Source: a bacterium
GTDB lineage: Bacteria; NPL-UPA2; JAUVJM01
Direction of reading: 5' to 3'
Assembly: GCA_030606215.1 (NCBI GenBank)
Contig: JAUWGW010000008.1
Coordinates: 1 to 61,138 of the forward strand
DNA: 61,138 bases
Each line of letters begins with the position of its first letter. Positions within the stretch are counted from its first letter, which is position 1. The notes beneath the pieces are model-generated. The model saw only the letters and a list, made by a program, of their open reading frames with translations. It made no database searches and was not told the origin of the DNA. The position numbers and the translations under genes are program-made. This document shows, piece after piece, positions 55,546 to 61,138 of the stretch.

Positions 55546-56735
55546 CTCTTTCTAACCTTTTCAAGACGCCTCATAGCATATTTATGCCTCTCATCAGTTT
55601 TATCTGGAACTCTTGCAAGTATCCCCTCAAGATTTGCTCTCGCATCATCCCATTCCAAAAGTCTCATTGCCCTCTCAGCTTGAAAACGCAGCTTGTTAAA
55701 TTTATCAGTCAAATCCTCCTGAGACCTGTATAGATACTCTTCCACAGTTGGAAGGAAAGATGGTTTCGGTTCTACTGTCTCAAGATACCAGAACGTTTTT
55801 CTAAATGCACATATTGAATTGAAAAGATTATCACATCTCCTTTCCCTCTCGCTATAAAACAATTTACCCCGTTCAAATGCTTTTTCAGCTTTTCCTACAA
55901 GTTCTTCCCTGGATAATGCGAGAGACGGAAAATTGAATTTTTTTGCTGCCAGAAATTCCAATTCTTCTTTAAAAGATGCTATTCCTTCAGGCAAATCTTT
56001 GGAAAAAGAGACTTTTCTCTCGAGAGAATCCAGTTTCGCACTGATTGTCAGCAAATTCGCTCCTTCAGAACTGCTGTGATTGACAACCGAAATCTTAAAC
56101 AAACTGCTATTCATAATCTTCTTCCGCAGCTCATCTATCTCCTCACCGCTCAATTTAGCTTCCCTGTAAAGATGTCTTCCTCTCCCTAAATCATCAAAAT
56201 AGAAATGGAGTGAGCCGGCGGATATACTGATTTGCGAACGGCTTAGTTTCCCGAAACCGCCGCTCTCCTCAACCATATCTACTTCAAAAGTTGTTGTATC
56301 CAGCCAAACTTTTCCCGGCTGCCTAACATGTCTTGAAAATACAAAAACTGCACCAAGCACCAAGATAACAATGCAAATCGTATTGAAATTTCTGGACTTC
56401 AAGCTAAGTCTCGGGTGAACCTTTTGAGCGAACCCCGTTTGAAATCCCAACGGGGCAAGGATTAAAGTGGTATCTCCAACACTGACCTTAGCCCCTGGCA
56501 GGAGTTCTGCTCTACTAACCTGCCTGCCATTGAGCCATGTTCCATTGGAACTTTCCTTATCAATTATGAAGAATTTTCCCTCTTTATACCGGATTTCACA
56601 GTGGCGAGCGGAAGCTGCAGGGTCTTGCAGGACAACATCGTTATCCGGAGAACGCCCTATGGAAAGAGTTTGTTTGCAAACTTCAAACCTTTTTCTCCTC
56701 CCTCCATAAAGAATAGTGAGTTCAGCCTTCCACAT
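55542..56735 (-). CDS. FHA-domain membrane protein
   Basis: 397 residues. N-terminal FHA (1-97): TLSIGRSPDNDVVL, ASARHCEI and SSNGTWLNGRQVSR carry the phosphothreonine-binding Arg, Ser/His and Asn. A membrane helix (about 123-139, ICIVILVLGAVFVFSRH) follows, then an external helical/beta region of unknown fold ending in Lys/Arg-rich RLEKVRKR. The FHA is the natural reader of phosphorylation by the kinase at 51.85 kb. Its gene lies 3 nt after the HNH gene and overlaps the PEGA gene. Confidence 0.85.
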   Translation of the reverse strand: MWKAELTILYGGRRKRFEVCKQTLSIGRSPDNDVVLQDPAASARHCEIRYKEGKFFIIDKESSNGTWLNGRQVSRAELLPGAKVSVGDTTLILAPLGFQTGFAQKVHPRLSLKSRNFNTICIVILVLGAVFVFSRHVRQPGKVWLDTTTFEVDMVEESGGFGKLSRSQISISAGSLHFYFDDLGRGRHLYREAKLSGEEIDELRKKIMNSSLFKISVVNHSSSEGANLLTISAKLDSLERKVSFSKDLPEGIASFKEELEFLAAKKFNFPSLALSREELVGKAEKAFERGKLFYSERERRCDNLFNSICAFRKTFWYLETVEPKPSFLPTVEEYLYRSQEDLTDKFNKLRFQAERAMRLLEWDDARANLEGILARVPDKTDERHKYAMRRLEKVRKR

Positions 56736-56738
56736 TCA

Positions 56739-57347
56739 TTATCTCATTTCCTCACCAAGCTCTACATTCCAGTATGCAAGATCAAGGAAATGCTTCCAGC
56801 TCTCATGCATGTGGGAACTGAATCTGACGAGGATAAACCTTTGCCACCTCGGTTTACGAGGACGTCGGATGAACTTCATACCTACTTCACTCAGCAACCT
56901 GCCACCCTTCCGAGTATTACAGGAAAGACATGAGCAGACAACATTATCCCATGTGGTTTTCCCTCCACGCGCCAGTGGCACAACATGATCCAGGTTCAAA
57001 TCCTTTGTATCAAACTTCTTCCCGCAGTATTGGCATCTGTTTCCATCTCTTTCGTAGATATTCTTGCGCGTGAACTTAACTTCTCGTGCAGGCAGCCGGT
57101 CGTAGAGGAGAAGAAGAATGACATGCGGCACTCTTACTTTAAAGGAAATTGTTCTTACGAACTCTTCATCAGGTGCATTCTGGGAGAAATCTTTCCAATC
57201 ATCAAAAGTGAAAGTGGTAAAACTTCCCCCATTCTCTGTTACTACCTGAGCATGCCCCTGGTAAAGAAGACAGAAAGCTCTCTTTGTAGAACAGATATTG
57301 ACTGCCTGCCATAACCTGTTCAGAACTAAAACACTTGTATTCAGCAT
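56739..57347 (-). CDS. HNH endonuclease family protein
   Basis: 202 residues. C-terminal HNH: RCQYCGKKF, LDHVVPLARGGKTTWDNVV and CLSCNTRKGGR, with metal-binding His and zinc cysteines. The N-terminal part (VLVLNRLWQAVNICSTKRAFCLLYQG) is the conserved companion of this family, common in anaerobic and planctomycete-like bacteria. Role unknown; frequently chromosomal and stable, not clearly mobile. Confidence 0.9.
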   Translation of the reverse strand: MLNTSVLVLNRLWQAVNICSTKRAFCLLYQGHAQVVTENGGSFTTFTFDDWKDFSQNAPDEEFVRTISFKVRVPHVILLLLYDRLPAREVKFTRKNIYERDGNRCQYCGKKFDTKDLNLDHVVPLARGGKTTWDNVVCSCLSCNTRKGGRLLSEVGMKFIRRPRKPRWQRFILVRFSSHMHESWKHFLDLAYWNVELGEEMR

Positions 57348-57391
57348 ATCCTTATATATATACCAGAATTCTCCTTAAAAGCAAGGAGAAA

Positions 57392-57928
57392 TTACAATAC
57401 AACATAGGTCTGGGAGTGTGGATTCGCAAGTAATCCTTTACCCATACTCTTCGCAACGGTAATCTCTTCTGCTATCTTCTTAGCGCTAATCCTATCTTCT
57501 GCACTTATGATAAGTTTCCATAGCAGACCTCTCTTCACACCTTTGACCTTATCCCCATATCCAAGAGTATTTCTAAGTGTATCCAGCGTAACGCGTGCCT
57601 TTTCATCCTCCCTGTAACCTACCAACACTCTGATTACATATGGCACTTTTTTCTCTGGGACATCCGCTTCTTCCCCCACTACTCTCAGCGTATATGTGTG
57701 TTTATTTGGATTCACTATTGTCTTCGTAACAGTTACAAACTCTACGCCAAGTTTTTGCGCCTCTTCAGCATTTTCAACCTCCACTTCTATCAACCAGTAC
57801 TCTTCCCTCCGGGCATCAAGCAATGTCCTTCCATACCCCATATCCTTCTGAAGGGTATTCTTTGCAGTCAGGGCTATCGTATCAACTGTCTTCAGACGAA
57901 CGAAAAGTTCTATGCTATACACACTCAA
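57392..57928 (-). CDS. purS: Tandem PurS-type protein (FGAM synthase small subunit)
   Basis: About 178 residues from TTG 57928 (GTG 57922 possible); the longer frame to 57979 would overlap purQ by 35 nt. Two PurS domains in one chain: SIELFVRLKTVDTIALTAKNTL to NPNKHTYTLRVV, and YVIRVLVGYREDEKARVTLDTLRNTLG to NPHSQTYVVL. PurS normally is about 80 residues and dimerises to bridge PurL and PurQ; a fused dimer would fill the same role. Directly after purQ. PurL is not in the window. Confidence 0.85.
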   Translation of the reverse strand: MSVYSIELFVRLKTVDTIALTAKNTLQKDMGYGRTLLDARREEYWLIEVEVENAEEAQKLGVEFVTVTKTIVNPNKHTYTLRVVGEEADVPEKKVPYVIRVLVGYREDEKARVTLDTLRNTLGYGDKVKGVKRGLLWKLIISAEDRISAKKIAEEITVAKSMGKGLLANPHSQTYVVL

Positions 57929-57944
57929 TTCGAATAACCCCCAC

Positions 57945-58757
57945 TCATAAACCCTCCAGATATGCTCGCATTGATTCAAAGATCTTCCTTCCAGGACCCG
58001 GATTCAACATCTTTTGAGAATTTCCATATGCGGCTTGCTTTGCACCCGCATATTCGTCCCCGAGATTATCAGGAATCTGCCTGAGCCATGCTGCTCTCTC
58101 AGGATGCGGCATAAGGGCAAAGACATTTCCAGCAGGATTACAGATTCCAGCAATATTGTCAAAAGAGCCATTTGGATTAACAGGAAAACTTTCTTCAATC
58201 TTTCCATCGGGAGTGCAGTACCTCAACACTATCTGGCCATTAGCTTCCAATTTCTCAATTAAACCTTTCTTTTCTGTTACAAATCTCCCTTCGGCGTGGG
58301 CAACCGGAATCGGCAGTACCTCCCCCTCCTCAAAAAGACAACTAAATGCGCACTTCCCCTTCCCTGTTGTATGAATTACATGAACCCAATTGCAGTAATA
58401 ACCTGACCTGCCTGTATTCGGAGCAAGAGCCATCTCAAGTTCTCCAGGTCTAACCCCTGGAATTATTCCACTTTCAATGAGAACCTGAGCACCATTACAT
58501 ATACCCATAACAGGTTTCCCAACCTCTGCTCCTTTAAATATGGTTTTCATAATACCCTTCCTGGCAGCTATTGCTCCTGCGCGAACTCTGTCCTGATAGG
58601 AAAATCCTCCGGGGATAATATAGCCGTCATATTCAGGCAGTGATGATGGGTCTTTATTCCAGCGGAAAATTTCCGCAGACATACCCGATGCCCTGACAGC
58701 CCGCGCTGTCTCATATTCGCAGTTGCTTCCGGGATATTGAATAATCGCAATTTTCAC
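57945..58757 (-). CDS. purQ: Phosphoribosylformylglycinamidine synthase glutaminase subunit
   Basis: 270 residues from GTG 58757 (GGAAGAG 6 nt upstream; start as in the family, VKIAIIQYPGSNCEYETARA). Class I glutamine amidotransferase: GGFSYQDRVRAGAIAA, nucleophile Cys in VMGICNGAQVLIE, and His-Glu in ALMPHPERA. It supplies ammonia to PurL in step 4 of purine synthesis. Slightly longer than usual (about 230 residues), with an additional C-terminal stretch. Confidence 0.92.
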   Translation of the reverse strand: MKIAIIQYPGSNCEYETARAVRASGMSAEIFRWNKDPSSLPEYDGYIIPGGFSYQDRVRAGAIAARKGIMKTIFKGAEVGKPVMGICNGAQVLIESGIIPGVRPGELEMALAPNTGRSGYYCNWVHVIHTTGKGKCAFSCLFEEGEVLPIPVAHAEGRFVTEKKGLIEKLEANGQIVLRYCTPDGKIEESFPVNPNGSFDNIAGICNPAGNVFALMPHPERAAWLRQIPDNLGDEYAGAKQAAYGNSQKMLNPGPGRKIFESMRAYLEGL

Positions 58758-58784
58758 AATAAACTCTTCCAGTCCCTCCACCAC

Positions 58785-59161
58785 TTCTATACTGGAATTT
58801 TAACAGGCAAGAAGACGAAAATCAAGAAAAATGAAATTATGGAGGACTATTTTGAGCCTTGGGAAATAAGGCTCTGAAGGTGGGGTTTTTCGGCACTTTC
58901 AGAAGGGAGTTTAGCTACCCCTCGGCAGATGTAAATTTCTGGGCGTTCTGGTCACATAGTGGACATTTCTGGATTTCACTAACCATATCACCTTGAAAGA
59001 GTAATTAACCTGCTTTTTACATTACCGTCGGTATTTTAGTTCTCAACTTGTTTATTGACGGTATTTTGCCCTAAAAGTTTGTGACAAGAGTAGACATAAG
59101 TATGCAGGAGTCTTTCAAAAGTGGATACATTTTGGATACACATTTCGTTGAGATAGAACTA
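58785..59161. other. Gene-free intergenic stretch with dispersed repeat
   Basis: 377 bp without a credible gene. Contains the second copy of the dispersed repeat (58854-58919) and two near-copies of CGGTATTTT (about 59030 and 59062). No promoter could be assigned with confidence. Confidence 0.5.
58854..58919. repeat. Dispersed two-module intergenic repeat, copy 2
   Basis: GAGCCTT (58854-58860), loop GGGAAAT and AAGGCTC (58868-58874) form a 7-bp stem, followed by TGAAGGTGGGGTTTTT and module B (58893-58919). The same modules occur, rearranged, at 10806-10927. Confidence 0.6.
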
Positions 59162-59446
59162 CTAAATAACACGTTTTTCTTTAAGTATTGCAATGTAATC
59201 ATTTTTTGAGAGGGCTTTTTGGGAGGCAAGCAAGAACTGCTCGAAACTGAGAAATATCTGCCTCAACATGCTTCGGAGAATCGGCCCACTTATGTCATGT
59301 TTTGGACCGTGAGAGATTTTTGTCCACACGACCACTTGGTCTTTATGGTAAAAATAATAATGTATGTCAGGATGGCTGGGGTCCGACACAAACCCCAAAT
59401 GTACCAATGTTCTTGCCGCCTTGTTTGATTGGATTACAAAGGCCAT
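59162..59446 (-). CDS. HicA-like small toxin candidate
   Basis: 94 residues. Motif HYYFYHKDQVVVWTKISHG followed by ILRSMLRQIFLS and a C-terminal KNDYIAILKEK, resembling the archaeal/bacterial HicA-like family (double-stranded RNA-binding fold; a catalytic His is in ISHG). The start overlaps the stop of the next gene by 1 nt (TGATG), a toxin-antitoxin-like arrangement. Toxin role is inferred. Confidence 0.6.
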   Translation of the reverse strand: MAFVIQSNKAARTLVHLGFVSDPSHPDIHYYFYHKDQVVVWTKISHGPKHDISGPILRSMLRQIFLSFEQFLLASQKALSKNDYIAILKEKRVI

Positions 59447-59793
59447 CAGCCAAGGAGCTGTTCGTAGATCTTTAGGTGGGCATTCAATCGCTGACTTAAT
59501 TCATCTTTGTGCCTTTTCAGGAACTTGTAGTCTGACCTTAGGGCTTGCTGAAACTTGCGCTTGGCCTCATCCAAATCCGCTCCAGTAGCAAAAGTTTCCA
59601 GCGGAGGTCGAGCAATAAACACAATCTCATCGTGAATTTCATATTCAACCTCTATTTGCCCATTTGGCACAGGGATTATCATATTCCCGAATGTTATCCC
59701 TTTGGGAGACTTTTCAACTTTTTGCTCCAAATCCAGATAGTTCGTTAAGTCACTTTTATTATCAAGAGACCTGTCAAGCTGCAAAACTCCCAT
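59446..59793 (-). CDS. Putative antitoxin partner of the HicA-like protein
   Basis: 115 residues. No clear HTH. The middle part (GQIEVEYEIHDEIVFIARPPLETFATGADLDEAKRKF) could be a small beta-alpha domain with a C-terminal helix, similar in style to HicB partners, but I cannot assign the family. Coupled to the toxin candidate by overlap and 6 nt from the DUF3467 gene. Confidence 0.5.
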   Translation of the reverse strand: MGVLQLDRSLDNKSDLTNYLDLEQKVEKSPKGITFGNMIIPVPNGQIEVEYEIHDEIVFIARPPLETFATGADLDEAKRKFQQALRSDYKFLKRHKDELSQRLNAHLKIYEQLLG

Positions 59794-59799
59794 TTTAGA

Positions 59800-60126
59800 T
59801 TACCCCCTTTTCCCCTTTTCAAAAAACCAGTCTAAGTCTGTGTCCCCTGGCGCTCCTGGCGGCCAAGGAATCTTCCCTATCTTGTTCTCGTATTTCTTAA
59901 TATTCTCGTAAAGAGCTTTTAGCAATGCCTTTGCGTGTTCCGGACTCATTTTCACACCTGCCAACATCTGAATACGATTTGGATCTTCAAAATGGCGCTC
60001 ACCGAAATCAATCACGAATTGCTCACCCGTGTGACGAATAAGAGCAAAATTTACGTAGGCACGTGATGAAACTACCTTTGGTTTGCCCTTGCCTTTGTCG
60101 TTCTTCTGCTCCCGCTCTTCAGCCAT
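59800..60126 (-). CDS. DUF3467 domain protein
   Basis: 108 residues; core matches DUF3467: RAYVNFALIRHTGEQFVIDFGE, VKMSPEHAKALLKALYENIKKYENKIGKI. Often found near small regulatory or toxin-antitoxin genes; function unknown. The N-terminus is charged (EEREQKNDKGKGK). First gene of the cluster 60126-59162. Confidence 0.82.
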   Translation of the reverse strand: MAEEREQKNDKGKGKPKVVSSRAYVNFALIRHTGEQFVIDFGERHFEDPNRIQMLAGVKMSPEHAKALLKALYENIKKYENKIGKIPWPPGAPGDTDLDWFFEKGKRG

Positions 60127-60346
60127 GTTCCCCTCCTTAATAATAGTATCATATTTTTACATCACTATGCAAGTTTGTCAAGGGCAATCTTACTGGACAA
60201 TCTTACTGCGAAGTTCCTTCTCCACCCTACAACCGCCCAAAAGAACTTTTCAATTTTCGGAATTACGGGAGCTTGGTTCAAAAGCCTTCTATGATCAAAG
60301 GTCGAGGTATTTCACCACTTCCCGTTCAGAAAAATAAGAGCTATTT

Positions 60347-60631
60347 TTATTTAACACTCCTGAGAAATTTCTTAACATCATCATGACTTCCTACAAGCAT
60401 GAAAGCTACCTCACTTTTCCTATAGTGAAATAAAATCCGCTCCTTGATAGTGCTTCTAATCTCCCAATAATTCCCACGCAATCGGGTTAATCCCATCCCT
60501 TTGGGAAAACGCTGCCCTTTTGAAAGCAGCCATATCAGGTGTTTTGCCAAAGATTTTATTTGCTGCTGCTTCTGGATGGGAAAACTCTTTATTGTCCTTT
60601 CAAAAGAGGGCTTAAAATCATAAGTGATCAT
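60347..60631 (-). CDS. RelE/ParE-type toxin (YafQ-like)
   Basis: 94 residues: FKPSFERTIKSFPIQKQQQIKSLAKHLIWLL, GLTRLRGNYWEIRSTIKERILFHYRKSEVAFMLVGSHDDVKKFL. RelE fold with basic residues and a late His/Lys as in YafQ/RelE interferases. Its start overlaps the antitoxin gene by 4 nt (ATGA). Confidence 0.8.
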   Translation of the reverse strand: MITYDFKPSFERTIKSFPIQKQQQIKSLAKHLIWLLSKGQRFPKGMGLTRLRGNYWEIRSTIKERILFHYRKSEVAFMLVGSHDDVKKFLRSVK

Positions 60632-60948
60632 AAATTGTCTATATGCTCTACTGCCTCATCCGCGCTGGTGAATCCGATCCCTTTTTCCTTGCGCAGTTTT
60701 TCTATTCTCTCCCACTCCTTAGGATCATAAGGATCTTCTGCAATTACCTTTAATGGTTTCAAAAGAACTCCTTCCCTCTGCGGTTCAAAGGCAACAATTG
60801 TCCCTTCACTGATTTTACATAGTTCTCTTACAGCATGAGGAACTGTCAATTGTCCACGGGAAGAGATTATAGCCAAACTCTTTGCAGCAGCCTTCAGCAA
60901 CTGTTCTATCCCCTCATCTTTTTTGGCATGTCTTACTTTCATGGGCAC
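60628..60948 (-). CDS. AbrB/SpoVT-type antitoxin
   Basis: 106 residues. AbrB hairpin KSLAIISSRGQLTVPHAVRELCKISEGTIVAFEP; the tail (YDPKEWERIEKLRKEKGIGFTSADEAVEHI) wraps the toxin. AbrB-type antitoxins with RelE-type toxins are a mixed pairing worth noting. Ribosome-binding GGAGG upstream of ATG 60948. Confidence 0.85.
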   Translation of the reverse strand: MPMKVRHAKKDEGIEQLLKAAAKSLAIISSRGQLTVPHAVRELCKISEGTIVAFEPQREGVLLKPLKVIAEDPYDPKEWERIEKLRKEKGIGFTSADEAVEHIDNL

Positions 60949-60970
60949 CTCCGCTTATTTTCTGTAAATA

Positions 60971-61000
60971 AGAATAGCATATTTACCATAGGTTTGTCAA
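60971..61000 (-). promoter_or_regulatory. Promoter of the AbrB/RelE module
   Basis: Reverse strand TTGACA (61000-60995), 18-bp spacer, TATTCT (60976-60971), 23 nt upstream of the antitoxin ATG. Confidence 0.65.
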
Positions 61001-61098
61001 GCCTTTTTCGCCACTTTTTTTACAATCTTTCTAGCCATCCCGTCGCACAGCCTTATTTTTTTATATTATATATAGTGCTAACATTCTTTGTTTTTTAC

Positions 61099-61127
61099 TT
61101 GACAAGATATTCGGTATGTGTTATATT
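61099..61127 (+). promoter_or_regulatory. Strong promoter reading out of the window
   Basis: TTGACA (61099-61104), 17-bp spacer, TATATT (61122-61127). No gene downstream is visible before the window ends; a forward gene presumably begins just beyond 61138. Confidence 0.65.
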
Positions 61128-61138
61128 TTCTGTAGTGC

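Overview
The window looks like a piece of the chromosome of an uncultured Gram-negative bacterium, probably a candidate-phylum anaerobe (an Omnitrophota- or Desantisbacteria-like lineage would fit, but I cannot place it). Reasons: an LptD/OstA-type outer-membrane protein, an exosortase (PEP-CTERM) sorting signal, Hanks-type kinases joined to FHA, PEGA and sulfatase-modifying-factor domains, a groEL-groES-groEL cluster, moderate to low GC, Shine-Dalgarno starts and sigma70-like promoters.

Left edge (1-3.6 kb): a two-gene unit with a HerA/DUF87 ATPase fused to a nuclease-like domain, an archaeal-looking promoter, a 58-residue reverse-strand gene and, at its right boundary, only the 5' half of a tRNA-Arg(CCT). 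This reads as one end of an element integrated into a tRNA anticodon loop. 3.6-6.0 kb: a DUF72 gene with an internal deletion, a bactofilin-like membrane protein and a HigBA toxin-antitoxin pair. 6.1-19.8 kb: a long reverse-strand housekeeping block (hisC, pheA, scpB, scpA, trpS, a PEP-CTERM protein in a cassette flanked by 23-bp repeats, cca, xerD, DUF3006, DUF47, GTP-PEPCK, Na/Pi symporter, tsaD), interrupted by a 211-bp element with perfect 21-bp terminal inverted repeats.

20-35 kb: DUF1846, a C-terminal processing protease, DUF167, then a small integron-type cassette array. Two reverse-strand genes (an unknown 333-residue protein and a membrane-anchored Mrr-like nuclease) are each followed by an attC-like recombination site. 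Next comes a scrap heap of broken genes and toxin-antitoxin modules, intact comM, a frameshifted carrier-like gene, two glycosyltransferases, an ACT-malic enzyme, and redox and metallopeptidase genes. Three degenerate fragments of comM are scattered through this stretch.

35.5-49.8 kb (forward strand): accA followed by a kinase and a tandem PilZ protein; groEL-groES-groEL2 with a recent gene-conversion tract; a block of folded repeats; pyruvate dehydrogenase E1alpha, E1beta and E2; lptD; a small membrane protein; a TPR protein. 49.8-58.8 kb (reverse strand): a compact gene string purQ, double-domain purS, HNH nuclease, FHA protein, N-lobe-only kinase with five PEGA repeats, kinase with a sulfatase-modifying domain, and priA. 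The right edge carries further toxin-antitoxin-type genes.

Most notable: the integron-like cassettes (23.1-25.6 kb), the half-tRNA-bounded HerA-nuclease element, the truncated-kinase/PEGA plus FHA signalling cluster, the structured TIR element at 17.0 kb and the scattered comM fragments.
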